From: a virus
IMG/VR virus record: IMGVR_UViG_3300034060_000856
Span: 34,694 to 98,693 of that record
Strand: one strand, 5' to 3'
DNA length: 64,000 nt
Shown here: positions 1 to 8,286 of the stretch, piece by piece
Layout of the letters: the number at the start of each line of letters is the position of its first letter
Numbering within the stretch: the stretch's first letter is position 1
Position numbers and translations under genes: made by a program
Notes under the pieces: model-generated
The model's database searches: none
Seen by the model: only the letters and a program-made list of their open reading frames with translations
What the model was told of the DNA's origin: nothing

Positions 1-1
1 A

Positions 2-343
2 ATTTTAGAAGAATTTAGTGATGACCAGCCTAAAGAGCTCTCATTAGATGAATGGAGTGATATATGGTATAATTTAAGACGTGAAAATAAAAGTTTTAAC
101 TATCCGGATATGAATGGTGTGTTTAGCTTTGGTAATCTTGATTTTATGTTAAGTGAAGACGGTAAGTCGTTAGAACTTATTGAGTTTTTAAGAAGTCCAC
201 GTAATTGGGGAGACGATTATGAACAAGGTTCTAATGTTCTTGAAAAATATTTTGATAAACTATCAAGTATTGTTAATAATTCTAATTTAGGTTTAAGACT
301 TAAAATGGGTCCTAGATACCATATGAAAATTGTAAAAGTCTAA
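2..343 (+). CDS. Uncharacterised protein, 5' end outside window
   Basis: An open frame runs from the first bases of the window to a TAA at 341-343, so the start lies upstream. An internal ATG at 110 is possible but the frame before it reads as ordinary coding sequence (acidic, Trp-containing). About 113 residues are visible, with no signal peptide or membrane segment, and I recognise no family. The next gene begins 4 bases later on the same strand, so the two are probably co-transcribed. It is real coding sequence by frame continuity and codon use; the function is unknown. Confidence 0.6.
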   Translation: MLEEFSDDQPKELSLDEWSDIWYNLRRENKSFNYPDMNGVFSFGNLDFMLSEDGKSLELIEFLRSPRNWGDDYEQGSNVLEKYFDKLSSIVNNSNLGLRLKMGPRYHMKIVKV

Positions 344-347
344 ACTT

Positions 348-641
348 ATGAAAAGATTACCCCCAGTTTTTATTAGAAGGTTTAACGGACATAAACTTGA
401 AAAAATTATGCGGAAGGGTGCTATTCACGCATATTTTGATACTACAAATAGAGAACAATTCAAAAAAGAATTGGCGTCATCGGCAGTTGATGGTTTTTTA
501 TATACAATACATAGAATTGAGTCGGAAGAAGAATTAACAAAAGAAGATATGGATACTATTGTTGACTATATTATTGGGATTTATGGTTCTGTAATGGATA
601 TGTATTATAATAATTTGAGAAAAGACTACCCAATGGGTTAA
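348..641 (+). CDS. Small uncharacterised protein
   Basis: A 97-residue soluble protein with a basic N-terminal third and an acidic middle; no motif is recognised. It sits 4 bases behind the truncated upstream gene with no promoter between them, which suggests one transcript. It lacks the LTESDL-type leader found in the following genes. The 70-base gap after it holds a phage late-promoter-like ATATTTAT, so it is probably the last gene of its unit. Confidence 0.6.
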   Translation: MKRLPPVFIRRFNGHKLEKIMRKGAIHAYFDTTNREQFKKELASSAVDGFLYTIHRIESEEELTKEDMDTIVDYIIGIYGSVMDMYYNNLRKDYPMG

Positions 642-689
642 TATCTGTAAAAAAGTTATATCATTAAAATAATTTTTTAAAACTTTGGT

Positions 690-697
690 ATATTTAT
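690..697 (+). promoter_or_regulatory. Phage late promoter-like motif (ATATTTAT)
   Basis: ATATTTAT lies 17 bases before the ATG of the next gene. The same octamer is found at a similar place before more than 30 genes in this window, always on the coding strand of the gene it precedes. Confidence 0.5.
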
Positions 698-713
698 AAA
701 TAAAATAATAATT

Positions 714-1049
714 ATGGGAAAATTTGTAATTTCAGAAGAAGAAAAAAAAAGAATACTTAATATGCACCAATCACAGTATTCAAAAAATGTGTTAAAAGAG
801 AATGTTAATGTTAGTAAAGGTAGTATGTTAAATAATGGTAAAACCATTTTAAGTATTGGTAAACCAATGATGGCTGGTAACCCACCGTCAACCGCTGTGT
901 TTATTGAAACTGAAAAAGGAAGTGGAGGAAATTTTGTTTGTAAAGCTCACGAAGCAAAAAAGTATTATCTACAACCAAATAGTACTAACCTACCACTAAC
1001 ACCAGAAGAATCTCAAGCATTATACGATACATATTGTAAGGCTGTTTAA
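714..1049 (+). CDS. Small protein with candidate capsid-targeting leader
   Basis: 111 residues. The N-terminus (MGKFVISEEEKKRILNMHQ) is a basic amphipathic helix of the variant family shared with the M23 peptidase at 1681 and the endolysin at 32713. The first (I/L)xE tripeptide after the helix is LKE at residues 27-29, a possible prohead-protease cut site, leaving an ~82-residue mature part with two cysteines and no known motif. It has its own late promoter motif upstream and a strong terminator downstream, so it is monocistronic. The role as a packaged internal protein is inferred from the leader only. Confidence 0.7.
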   Translation: MGKFVISEEEKKRILNMHQSQYSKNVLKENVNVSKGSMLNNGKTILSIGKPMMAGNPPSTAVFIETEKGSGGNFVCKAHEAKKYYLQPNSTNLPLTPEESQALYDTYCKAV

Positions 1050-1068
1050 TTTAAAATCAAAAAATATT

Positions 1069-1096
1069 AAACCCATCTAAATTCTAGGTGGGTTTT
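1069..1096 (+). terminator. Rho-independent terminator
   Basis: An inverted repeat of about 10 bp (AACCCATCTA / TAGGTGGGTT) with a 5-6 base loop is followed by a T run. It closes the 714-1049 transcript. Confidence 0.85.
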
Positions 1097-1119
1097 TAAT
1101 TTATACTATATTTATTTAT

Positions 1120-1662
1120 ATGGCAAAATACATCATTTCAAAAAAACAAACGCTACTACTTGAAGCCACAGATTCAAAAAAGGTTGCAAATAAATTACTT
1201 GCTAGTATTTTAAAAAGATATTATCCATATATTATTGGTGTTGAGATTGAAGAAAAAGATTATTATACAACATTGGTCAGTGCGAATATATACGTTGATT
1301 TAAATAAATTTTACCAAACTACAAACACAACACCACCTTTAGAATACCTTGAATATGATTATTTACTAGATTTATTAGAAGACCCAAGTTCGTATTTGAT
1401 GACTTATGTTGATGAAAAATACAAAAAATCTTTTGCTGCAGTATTTAACCACATTCTTGAAGAAAACCTACAAAAAATATATCAAACATTACCGACTCAT
1501 ATTATTAAGACCAAATTTCAAAATATCCCAGATGATTATGAACCATCAACCATATCACCAGAGTTTATACAAAAATGGAAAGAGGAACTTGAACCGGTTG
1601 ATTTAAGAATAGGGAAATTCATACCAACGGTTAACCTTGAAGAATTGAAAACTTTAAAATAA
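1120..1662 (+). CDS. Uncharacterised protein with short leader
   Basis: 180 residues. The N-terminus MAKYIISKKQTLLLEA is a short hydrophobic-basic helix ending in LLE (13-15), like the leaders of neighbouring genes. The rest is soluble, rich in Tyr, Leu and Lys, with a predicted mixed alpha/beta character but no recognised domain. A late-promoter motif ATATTTAT at 1108-1115 lies directly before the ATG, leaving almost no 5' untranslated region. It belongs to the run of leader-bearing small genes; a virion role is inferred. Confidence 0.7.
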   Translation: MAKYIISKKQTLLLEATDSKKVANKLLASILKRYYPYIIGVEIEEKDYYTTLVSANIYVDLNKFYQTTNTTPPLEYLEYDYLLDLLEDPSSYLMTYVDEKYKKSFAAVFNHILEENLQKIYQTLPTHIIKTKFQNIPDDYEPSTISPEFIQKWKEELEPVDLRIGKFIPTVNLEELKTLK

Positions 1663-1680
1663 CAAGATATTTATTTTATT

Positions 1681-2421
1681 ATGGGAAAAAAATTAATTAT
1701 AACAGAAGAAGAAAAAAGACAAATAAGAAAGTCATATGGTTTAAATGAAAACTTGCCAGAATTAGATGCCTTCCCAATTGCCGGTGGTAGATATAACATT
1801 GGTTACGATAATGATTGGGATGATTTTGGAAATCCTCGTGGTACCGCAAATTCAGATTATTCTAAAAAACCAACTTATGCTGGTGCTGGAGGACATTTAA
1901 AAGGACATATTGGTGTTGATATCTTTGGATCAAAAGGTACACCAATTTTGGCACCTGTTGATGGTAAAGTAAAGTTTGGTGGTAATGGGCTAACTGTTAT
2001 AATTGAGGATCCAGAAACCGGTTATTCACATTGGTTAGGACATTTAGATAGTAGAACTGTTGATGAAGGTGAATTTGTAACTGCTGGTACTAAAGTCGGT
2101 ACATTAGGTGATTCTGGTAATGCTAAAGGAACCGCACCACATTTACATTATAATATTTATAAAACCTCTAGTGGTTTTTATTCAGGAGAAGATCCTTTGG
2201 ACGTACTAAAAGGTGCTATGGATAAAAAAGGTGAAAACTTAAAAGATAAGGATCTTGATTCTATGGGCGAAAAATTTAAAAAAGCATTTAAAAACTTATT
2301 CAGTGATGAAGAAAAAAATGAAAAGGGTGAAATTAGTGCTAAAGATGAAGAAGATTTATGGGATAAAATGAAAAAGGCTGGAAGTACCTTTTTTAATAAA
2401 ATAGGAAATTTTTTTAATTAA
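1681..2421 (+). CDS. M23-family peptidoglycan endopeptidase with N-terminal leader
   Basis: 246 residues. A LytM/M23 zinc metallopeptidase core spans about residues 70-185: HxxxD at 76-80 (HIGVD) and HLH at 154-156 are the expected zinc ligands and catalytic histidine, so the enzyme should be active on peptide cross-links of murein. The N-terminal helix (MGKKLIITEEEKRQIRKSYG) with LNE at 21-23 looks like the capsid-targeting leader of neighbouring genes rather than a secretion signal. The C-terminal ~60 residues are charged and helical. A late motif lies at 1667-1674. A packaged or tail-associated wall-degrading enzyme is likely; which of these cannot be told from sequence. Confidence 0.9.
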   Translation: MGKKLIITEEEKRQIRKSYGLNENLPELDAFPIAGGRYNIGYDNDWDDFGNPRGTANSDYSKKPTYAGAGGHLKGHIGVDIFGSKGTPILAPVDGKVKFGGNGLTVIIEDPETGYSHWLGHLDSRTVDEGEFVTAGTKVGTLGDSGNAKGTAPHLHYNIYKTSSGFYSGEDPLDVLKGAMDKKGENLKDKDLDSMGEKFKKAFKNLFSDEEKNEKGEISAKDEEDLWDKMKKAGSTFFNKIGNFFN

Positions 2422-2422
2422 A

Positions 2423-2944
2423 ATGAAAAAATATATCCTAACAGAAGAACAAATAACAAAAGCTTTAACAAGTGGTGGAATCAAAAAAGGTATTGGTTTA
2501 AAAATCAATGAGGGTGATTCTTTTTATTATAAATCAGTTATAAAAGAATTTGACAACGAAGATGATTTTGAAGAATGGAAAGATAATCTACCGGAAGATC
2601 AAAAAGTAGTTGGTGTCATTGATATTAAAAATGATACAATTACAGAGTCCATAAAACCGGAAGAATTAAAAAGATTAAGGAGAATCCAGGAGGTTAGAGA
2701 TATTATAGATTTTCAAATGGAGATTCAATACCCTTGTAATTTTGATGATGGTGAAGAATATGCTGATTTTTGTATTGGAGAAGGAATGAGATTTTTCTAT
2801 GGTGATGAAGACTATGAGAGAGAAGACGATATTTTTGCCGATGAAACTGAAGATCATATGAGAGATGAAATTGAAGAAATGATGATTGATGAATATTATA
2901 ACCAACTAGTTGAGTTCTGGGAGGAAGAAAGTAAAGACTGTTAA
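2423..2944 (+). CDS. Acidic protein with candidate leader
   Basis: 173 residues, starting one base after the M23 gene stop, so translationally coupled. It opens with MKKYILTEEQITKAL, the common leader pattern, and reaches INE at residues 28-30. The remainder is strongly acidic (many Asp/Glu, several Tyr) without a recognised fold. The short acidic body and the leader resemble T4 internal-protein-like cargo, but that is inference. Confidence 0.7.
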   Translation: MKKYILTEEQITKALTSGGIKKGIGLKINEGDSFYYKSVIKEFDNEDDFEEWKDNLPEDQKVVGVIDIKNDTITESIKPEELKRLRRIQEVRDIIDFQMEIQYPCNFDDGEEYADFCIGEGMRFFYGDEDYEREDDIFADETEDHMRDEIEEMMIDEYYNQLVEFWEEESKDC

Positions 2945-2955
2945 TATTTGTAAAG

Positions 2956-4014
2956 ATGAAAATAATATTAACAGAATCACAATTAAAATTAATCACTGAA
3001 GCATCATTGGCTTATGATGAAGAATTTAAAAAACTTGTAAGGGGGTTTGAAGGTAAGGTTATTGACCCAACAACAAAAAAACACATTACTTATGATGATG
3101 AAACAGGAAAACCAATAACATCGTCAAAACAACTTAAAGGTACTATGACAATTGGTTATGGTACAACAGACGATATTTATCCAGAAATGAGACCTGGTCA
3201 AAAAATTTCAGATTCAGTTGCAAACGAATTACTCAGTAAAGGTATAACAAAAAAAGAAGACGATTTAAGAAGGTTATTACCTAATTTTGATAAATACCCA
3301 AGGTATGTTCGTGCCGCGTTATTAAACGCCAAATATAGAGGTGATTTAGGATCAAAAACAATTGAGTTAATAAATCAACGTAAGTGGGATTCTGTCTCAA
3401 GAGAGTACTTGGATCACTCAAACTATAAAAACCCAGATAAATTTCCTGGTGTTGTTGCTAGGATGAAATCTAATGGTGATGCGTTTGATAGATATGCGAA
3501 AGAATTGAAAAACCCAACCAAACAACAAACAACAACTCAAAATGATTTTACTGACCCAATACTTTTATCTTTAGAGTCAAGACTTAAAATGTCAACATCT
3601 ATGAAGGTTCATAGATTTAAAACAAATAAAGGTTATAGATTAGAAGTAGGGCCGTATCCACCACCAGCTAGAGAAGGACGTTATTTAGTATTTTTTAGGG
3701 ATGGAAGGATTATATGGTATAATGGAAATAATTTTGATAGCTATGTTGGTAGGTGGGGCAGTACAACATTAGTATTTAACCAAGTACAATCTAAAACTGG
3801 TATAACATCATTAAAGGACGCTTTAAATAATCCGGTAAAACATTTTGCAACAACTACAAAAACTGGTGGTGTGTATTACACCGTAAAACAAAATGATACA
3901 TTATCAAAAATTGCCGCAAATTACGATAAATCTGTTACACCACAATCAATAGTCAAATTGAATAATCTAAAGGGCGGAATCATACGACCTGGTCAAAAAT
4001 TAAGAATTAAATAA
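2956..4014 (+). CDS. GH24-like lysozyme with C-terminal LysM and N-terminal leader
   Basis: 352 residues. Residues 1-16 (MKIILTESQLKLITEA) form the leader with ITE at 13-15. Residues ~20-180 resemble phage lysozymes of family GH24: catalytic Glu32 in RGFEG, the TIGYGT turn at 65-70, and a late PGVVARM segment matching the conserved substrate-cleft helix. A middle domain of ~100 residues is unassigned. The last ~45 residues are a LysM repeat (YTVKQNDTLSKIA) that binds glycan. It follows the M23 gene in the same run, giving two different murein cuts. Cargo, tail lysin or endolysin are all possible; the holin-linked endolysin is more likely the GH19 gene at 32713. Confidence 0.88.
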   Translation: MKIILTESQLKLITEASLAYDEEFKKLVRGFEGKVIDPTTKKHITYDDETGKPITSSKQLKGTMTIGYGTTDDIYPEMRPGQKISDSVANELLSKGITKKEDDLRRLLPNFDKYPRYVRAALLNAKYRGDLGSKTIELINQRKWDSVSREYLDHSNYKNPDKFPGVVARMKSNGDAFDRYAKELKNPTKQQTTTQNDFTDPILLSLESRLKMSTSMKVHRFKTNKGYRLEVGPYPPPAREGRYLVFFRDGRIIWYNGNNFDSYVGRWGSTTLVFNQVQSKTGITSLKDALNNPVKHFATTTKTGGVYYTVKQNDTLSKIAANYDKSVTPQSIVKLNNLKGGIIRPGQKLRIK

Positions 4015-4092
4015 AAGTTTTAATTGATTTTTACGAACCAATGTTTAAACATTTGGAATCCAAGTAATATTTATTTGTATAAAATTTAATTT

Positions 4093-4557
4093 ATGAAAAA
4101 AGTAGTAAGACTAACAGAAGCTGATTTGACAAGAATTATTAAACGAGTAATTAGTGAAGCAACAAATGTACAATCACAAGAAAAGATTATGGTGCTTAGG
4201 AATAATGCTAAAGGAGAAGCAAAAATGAGTCCTTGTTGGACAAAAGGTATGTGTCCTAGAGTAGATGCTGGAAAAATTTATAGAAATGAGTGTGAAGTTT
4301 GTGCTGGACCTATAGCTGGTATTTTAATACCAACTGTTGGTGCTATTACTGGGGCAATTATTGGGATCACAAATAGAGCCGAACAACAAAAAAGAAGAGT
4401 TCAAGAGAACGAATGGATAAAAACTAACCCAGAACTTCAAGACAGAACGTTTACATATTTTAAAGATGGTAGTGTACAAGCAATTAAAGATGGATTTGCT
4501 GAAGATGTTATGATATTAGAAAAAGGTGGGACTTGGAAAAAATTAAGTGATTACTAA
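4093..4557 (+). CDS. Cys-containing protein with archetypal leader and glycine-rich hydrophobic segment
   Basis: 154 residues. It carries the clearest form of the leader, MKKVVRLTEADLTRIIKRVI followed by SE, with ISE at 20-22 then Ala. The mature part has four cysteines in about 30 residues (CWTKGMC ... CEVC), perhaps a small zinc or disulphide site, then a Gly/Ile-rich hydrophobic stretch (about residues 73-92) that could insert in a membrane, then a charged tail. A late motif ATATTTAT is at 4067-4074. The combination suggests a delivered membrane-active protein, but no family is recognised. Confidence 0.7.
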   Translation: MKKVVRLTEADLTRIIKRVISEATNVQSQEKIMVLRNNAKGEAKMSPCWTKGMCPRVDAGKIYRNECEVCAGPIAGILIPTVGAITGAIIGITNRAEQQKRRVQENEWIKTNPELQDRTFTYFKDGSVQAIKDGFAEDVMILEKGGTWKKLSDY

Positions 4558-4614
4558 ATAAAGAAAAAGTAATTGGTGTTTGACATAACGACATTTTTGT
4601 TTTATATTTTACAT

Positions 4615-5145
4615 ATGCCAAAAAAACAAAAATATACTTTAGAACAAATCAAAACAAAGACAACAGATAAACTGTTCAAAAAGTTAGAAGTTTTATATGA
4701 ACTATTTAAACGAAATCTAACTTTATATAAAAAATATAAAGCATTAGAAGACCAAGAATACGTTGAAATGTTTATTAGTATGTTTCGTAGTCCTATCTGG
4801 GACGTAACATCAACATCCTTTTTTAAAAGTGGTTTAAAGTCAACTTGTGTACCTGACATCAAATCTAAAGACAATGTTGATGATCATTTTATACAACGTG
4901 TTAAAGCTGCTAAGTTTCTTTTTGAAATTTTTTATGAGAATCCAAAAACAACCTTTGTTTCATTTTTAAATTTTTTAATAAAATACGGATCAACAATAGC
5001 TTTGACAAAAGAAGAACATAATCTTGTTACCAGTACTGCAAAGAAGAACAAAGAACTTATGAACTATCAAATATATGAATCTTGTGGTGTTGAAATACCT
5101 GGACTAAATGAACTTTTACAATCATTAGAAATAGAATCAACTTAA
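4615..5145 (+). CDS. Uncharacterised soluble protein under a host-type promoter
   Basis: 176 residues from the ATG at 4615. A GTG 14 codons upstream is in frame, but a host-like promoter overlaps that region, so the ATG is preferred. The promoter is TTG at 4580-4582, 20 bases, then TATATTTT at 4603-4610, one base off the TAnnTTTG consensus. The protein begins MPKKQKYTLEQIKTK, lacks the LTESDL leader, and is rich in Lys, Phe and Leu. It is probably expressed early, unlike its leader-bearing neighbours. Confidence 0.65.
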   Translation: MPKKQKYTLEQIKTKTTDKLFKKLEVLYELFKRNLTLYKKYKALEDQEYVEMFISMFRSPIWDVTSTSFFKSGLKSTCVPDIKSKDNVDDHFIQRVKAAKFLFEIFYENPKTTFVSFLNFLIKYGSTIALTKEEHNLVTSTAKKNKELMNYQIYESCGVEIPGLNELLQSLEIEST

Positions 5146-5183
5146 TTTTTTATTTTATTTGATATTTATAATAAAATATCAAA

Positions 5184-5735
5184 ATGAAAAAAGACATTCT
5201 TTTATCCGAAGACCAATTAAAAAAATTAATATATAAAATAATTAAAGAAGTTCGCGGTGGTTATGACGATTATGATGTTATGGCAACACACGCTGAATCC
5301 TCAATGAAAACAATGATCCATTCTCTCTCGGATCTTACAGCATCCTTATTGAATATGATCCAGTCAGTGGCATTTCTTGATGATCCAATCGGTTCTAAAG
5401 GTTTTTTTGAGTCTGCAAATGAATTTATTTCTTTAGTTGATGATTATAGGGATGTAAACAAAATTGTTTATAGAGACTTTTCTGAAGATGAAGTGATTAA
5501 CGCCGGACGGAAGCTTCTAAAAAAACTTAACACACTCCAAGAAAATTTAAGAAGGATACAAACATTTGGTAGAGAATTTTTTCAATCAAATGATGATTTT
5601 AAAGAAAAATTTAAAAATTACGCCATTGACGTTTTCCAAAGTATTCAAGATTATGACCAAACTCTTGAGAAAACACATAATATGTTTGCCGGAAGATTAT
5701 CTGGAAAGGGACGACAAAAAAACGAAGAATCTTAA
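5184..5735 (+). CDS. Helical protein with candidate capsid-targeting leader
   Basis: 183 residues. Leader MKKDILLSEDQLKKLIYKII ends in IKE at 20-22. The rest is predicted almost wholly helical with no cysteine and no known motif, possibly a coiled-coil packing protein. A late motif is at 5162-5169. The next gene starts 3 bases after its stop, so the two are coupled. Confidence 0.7.
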   Translation: MKKDILLSEDQLKKLIYKIIKEVRGGYDDYDVMATHAESSMKTMIHSLSDLTASLLNMIQSVAFLDDPIGSKGFFESANEFISLVDDYRDVNKIVYRDFSEDEVINAGRKLLKKLNTLQENLRRIQTFGREFFQSNDDFKEKFKNYAIDVFQSIQDYDQTLEKTHNMFAGRLSGKGRQKNEES

Positions 5736-5737
5736 AG

Positions 5738-5995
5738 ATGAGAAAAATAATAATAACAGAAAATCAACTACAATATGTTGTTGATTCAGTAGGTAAAAAA
5801 AAATCAATACAAGAATCAATTTATGATTCTGAAAAAATGTATTCTAAAGAATATGTTAATTCTGTAACTAGGACAGCACCCAAATACGTCAAAAAAGTAA
5901 TTAAAAATTTACCAGAATATGACTGTCCAAATCGTCCTGGTAAATGTGTTAAAATTCCAGAGATGATTTTTCAATATATAAAAGGTAATTTCTAG
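5738..5995 (+). CDS. Small protein with leader
   Basis: 85 residues. It begins MRKIIITENQL, identical over the first 11 residues to the protein at 6827, and reaches IQE at 24-26. The mature part would be about 59 residues, basic, with a CPNRPGKC pair of cysteines. It overlaps no other gene and follows 5184-5735 by 2 bases. Likely cargo by analogy. Confidence 0.65.
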   Translation: MRKIIITENQLQYVVDSVGKKKSIQESIYDSEKMYSKEYVNSVTRTAPKYVKKVIKNLPEYDCPNRPGKCVKIPEMIFQYIKGNF

Positions 5996-6028
5996 GTTAT
6001 TGGTATATTTATATATAAATAATATATT

Positions 6029-6334
6029 ATGAAAACAGTTAGACTAACAGAATCAGATTTAAGAAGAATAATTAATAGAATTTTAAAAGAAGACGAAATT
6101 GATTTAGCGGATGACGTTAAAGCATTTGAAGATCATAGTGACATTCCTGGATGCGATCCATCAAGTCTAGATTTTCAAATGTGTACAACAGAAGCTTTTA
6201 AAAAATTGCCAGCTGAAGAATTTCTTGCTTTATTTACAAAATTATCTAATCAATCTAAAGAACCATTAGAAAACCCAATGGAAAAAATGGGTACTATGGC
6301 AGAATCTAGAAGAAGAAGATACGGAAGAAAATAA
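6029..6334 (+). CDS. Small acidic protein with archetypal leader
   Basis: 101 residues. The leader MKTVRLTESDLRRIINRILK continues to E21, giving LKE at 19-21 followed by an acidic body and a basic Arg-rich tail (ESRRRRYGRK). A late motif is at 6005-6012. A strong hairpin right after its stop ends the transcript. No family recognised. Confidence 0.7.
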   Translation: MKTVRLTESDLRRIINRILKEDEIDLADDVKAFEDHSDIPGCDPSSLDFQMCTTEAFKKLPAEEFLALFTKLSNQSKEPLENPMEKMGTMAESRRRRYGRK

Positions 6335-6340
6335 AAAAAA

Positions 6341-6366
6341 TTGTTGGTATCAAGCGATACCAACAA
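6341..6366. terminator. Bidirectional terminator between convergent genes
   Basis: A perfect 11-bp inverted repeat (TTGTTGGTATC / GATACCAACAA) with an AAGC loop is flanked by an A run on the left and T-rich sequence on the right. It serves the 6029 gene and overlaps the last codons of the minus-strand FKBP gene. Confidence 0.8.
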
Positions 6367-6775
6367 TTTCTAAATCAAAAATTAACTTTTTTCCTGCTAA
6401 AGGGTGATTTGCATCCAAAACAACAGTTTCTTCTTTAACCTCTAATACGTTAAAATTTACAATACCCATAGGAGTTTCCGTTTGTAAAACGTGACCAACT
6501 TCTACTTCTTGTGGTACTCTATCTTTTGGTACTTCTTGAACCATACCTTCGTTTACATCACCATAAGCATCAGCTGATTCAATCTCAACAGTCTTTTTAT
6601 CACCAACTTGCATTTCTAATAAACCTTGTTCAAATCCACGAATAAGCTGTCCTTGTCCTAACGTTGCAACTAACGGCTCACGGCCTTCTGTCAATGATGA
6701 ATCAAAAATAGACCCATCTTCTAGTCTTCCTGTGTAATTTACAGTCACAGTACTGTTTTCATTAATTTTTGTCAT
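6350..6775 (-). CDS. FKBP-type peptidyl-prolyl isomerase (SlyD-like)
   Basis: 141 residues. The N-terminal half has the FKBP signature (VTVNYTGRLEDGSIFDSS, then a GQGQLIRGFEQGLLEMQVGD-type core) and the following region matches the insert-in-flap domain of SlyD-type isomerases, with an acidic segment and DANHPLAGK near the end. It lacks the histidine-rich tail of E. coli SlyD. It would catalyse prolyl isomerisation and act as a cytoplasmic folding helper. It is the only minus-strand gene in the first 8 kb and has a host-type promoter, so it is probably expressed early to assist later folding of phage proteins. Confidence 0.92.
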   Translation of the reverse strand: MTKINENSTVTVNYTGRLEDGSIFDSSLTEGREPLVATLGQGQLIRGFEQGLLEMQVGDKKTVEIESADAYGDVNEGMVQEVPKDRVPQEVEVGHVLQTETPMGIVNFNVLEVKEETVVLDANHPLAGKKLIFDLEIVGIA

Positions 6776-6789
6776 AACTTTTTTTTATA

Positions 6790-6820
6790 CAAAGTTAGAA
6801 TATTTATTTTAATAAGTCAA
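6790..6820 (-). promoter_or_regulatory. Host-type (Bacteroidetes) promoter for the FKBP gene
   Basis: On the minus strand: TTG (6820-6818), 20-base spacer, TAACTTTG (6797-6790), 14 bases before the ATG. It matches the known TTG / TAnnTTTG consensus. The plus-strand gene 6827 instead has the ATATTTAT motif at 6800-6807, inside the same 51-base gap. Confidence 0.8.
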
Positions 6821-6826
6821 ATTAAA

Positions 6827-7330
6827 ATGAGAAAAATTATTATCACAGAAAATCAATTAAGATTACTTTTAGAAAATCAAGAATATATTGATTCATTATT
6901 AGATAAAATAAGTACAAAGGGTGTTGAGTCATTAACTCCCAGTGAAAAGAAATATTTAGATGGTCTATCATCACACGAAGGGCATATGGATGATTACGAT
7001 AATCCAAACTATAAAGATGATTATGATGAAAGAAGAGGAGAGAAAATAACCTCATCATTACCAAACTTACCACAAGTACAATTTATTTTTGATTATGAAG
7101 AACGTGAGGGAGACGAAATACTATTATACGGATCCGTATATTTCCAAGGGAATGAATATATTGGTGTTATTATTACAAACAATAACGGAAATTTAATTGA
7201 CTTTGATTTTGAAATTGCAGAACTCAGCTATGATGAATCAGAAGTGACCAATTTACTAGATGATGCAGAAGGTTTAGAACACGAATTAAGTGTATTTTTT
7301 GAAGATGATGTTATTCCGACTTTAATGTAA
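6827..7330 (+). CDS. Acidic protein with leader
   Basis: 167 residues. Leader MRKIIITENQLRLLLENQ, with LLE at 14-16. The body is strongly acidic, first about 60 residues low-complexity Asp/Glu/Tyr, then a predicted beta-rich domain. Late motif at 6800-6807. It shares its first 11 residues with the gene at 5738, evidence that the leader is a movable module. No family recognised. Confidence 0.7.
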   Translation: MRKIIITENQLRLLLENQEYIDSLLDKISTKGVESLTPSEKKYLDGLSSHEGHMDDYDNPNYKDDYDERRGEKITSSLPNLPQVQFIFDYEEREGDEILLYGSVYFQGNEYIGVIITNNNGNLIDFDFEIAELSYDESEVTNLLDDAEGLEHELSVFFEDDVIPTLM

Positions 7331-7332
7331 CT

Positions 7333-7548
7333 ATGGTAGATTTTTTCAAATATCTTATAATCCAACTAATGAACAAATATGGTTCGTTTATGTGGTTTGG
7401 GACTCACCTATCTATGACACAAATAGAATGGCACTATTTAATTGAAACTTTTTTATGTATTTTTGTTAACTTTTTAATTTTATTTTCATTATATTTGCAA
7501 TACAAAGAAGAAGAAAATGAAAAATTACGAAAAACTAACAATACCTGA
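7333..7548 (+). CDS. Small membrane protein
   Basis: 71 residues from an ATG 2 bases after the preceding stop. One clear transmembrane helix (about residues 35-57, LIETFLCIFVNFLILF) with an acidic-basic cytoplasmic tail. It overlaps the next gene by 32 bases in another frame. It could be a small phage membrane effector; alternatively a chance frame, although the hydrophobic pattern favours a real gene. Confidence 0.5.
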   Translation: MVDFFKYLIIQLMNKYGSFMWFGTHLSMTQIEWHYLIETFLCIFVNFLILFSLYLQYKEEENEKLRKTNNT

Positions 7549-8107
7549 AGAATCCGCTTGGAATAGGAAAGGGTTATCTGCACGTATTTGGAGAAACCTA
7601 CATTGGAGAATAAGATACTTTATTGGTGGGTGTAAAAATATAATAAGGTGGATACCAACATTATATAAAGATAAGGATTGGGACGAATGGTATATCTACA
7701 CTATTTTACAAAAGAAAATTGAGTTCCAAAGAAAGGAAATTATCTATGCAAACCGTCATATACAAGTTGATCGTGATAATCGTGATATGACTATTGTTTT
7801 AAATCTCATAGAAAGAGTAAAAGAAGAACATTATGGGTCGGAGTATCTTGATTACTCTGAAAGTAAAATTAGATTTGAGGTAATTGAGGGGGATAGAGAG
7901 CTTTACTCAATGGAGGAAGATGTTATATCAGAAACTTATGATGACTATTTAAAAAAATATCCGTCAAGTGTTCGTAAAGTATTAAAAGAAAAACCTAACC
8001 TTAATAAAAAAGATTTGTGTTATTATGTTGCAAAACATAATGGAGAAAGGGCACACGATCTTTTACATAGAGTATTAAAAGAAAGAATGAAATTGTGGTG
8101 GGACTAA
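7517..8107 (+). CDS. Uncharacterised soluble protein
   Basis: 196 residues, basic and Trp/Arg-rich at the N-terminus, acidic in the middle, and rich in Arg/Lys at the C-terminus. The ATG is followed by an ordinary coding frame and is preceded by TATATTTG at 7490-7497, a match to the host-type -7 element, although the TTG spacing upstream is long. It lacks the LTESDL leader. Nothing is recognised; expression from a host-like promoter would put it among early genes. Confidence 0.65.
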   Translation: MKNYEKLTIPEESAWNRKGLSARIWRNLHWRIRYFIGGCKNIIRWIPTLYKDKDWDEWYIYTILQKKIEFQRKEIIYANRHIQVDRDNRDMTIVLNLIERVKEEHYGSEYLDYSESKIRFEVIEGDRELYSMEEDVISETYDDYLKKYPSSVRKVLKEKPNLNKKDLCYYVAKHNGERAHDLLHRVLKERMKLWWD

Positions 8108-8109
8108 AT

Positions 8110-8286
8110 GTGTACAAAGTAAAAAATAAAGAAACTTATAACCAGTTAAATTCGTTATTAGTTGGTTGGTGTTTTTTTAGACACGAAGATGGTGAATACT
8201 TTATTAAAGCACCACTTAATAAGACAATTAAAAATTTAATAGAAATGGGTTCTATTTTTGAGTTAAGTCAAAAGACGACTGAATAA
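8110..8286 (+). CDS. Small uncharacterised protein (non-ATG start)
   Basis: About 58 residues. No ATG is in frame; GTG codons at 8095, 8098 and 8110 are possible. The one at 8110 follows the upstream stop (TAA 8105-8107) closely, which would suit re-initiation. The product is soluble with GWCFFRHEDGEYFIKAP in the middle. Its 3' end overlaps a convergent minus-strand gene by 35 bases. Confidence 0.4.
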   Translation: MYKVKNKETYNQLNSLLVGWCFFRHEDGEYFIKAPLNKTIKNLIEMGSIFELSQKTTE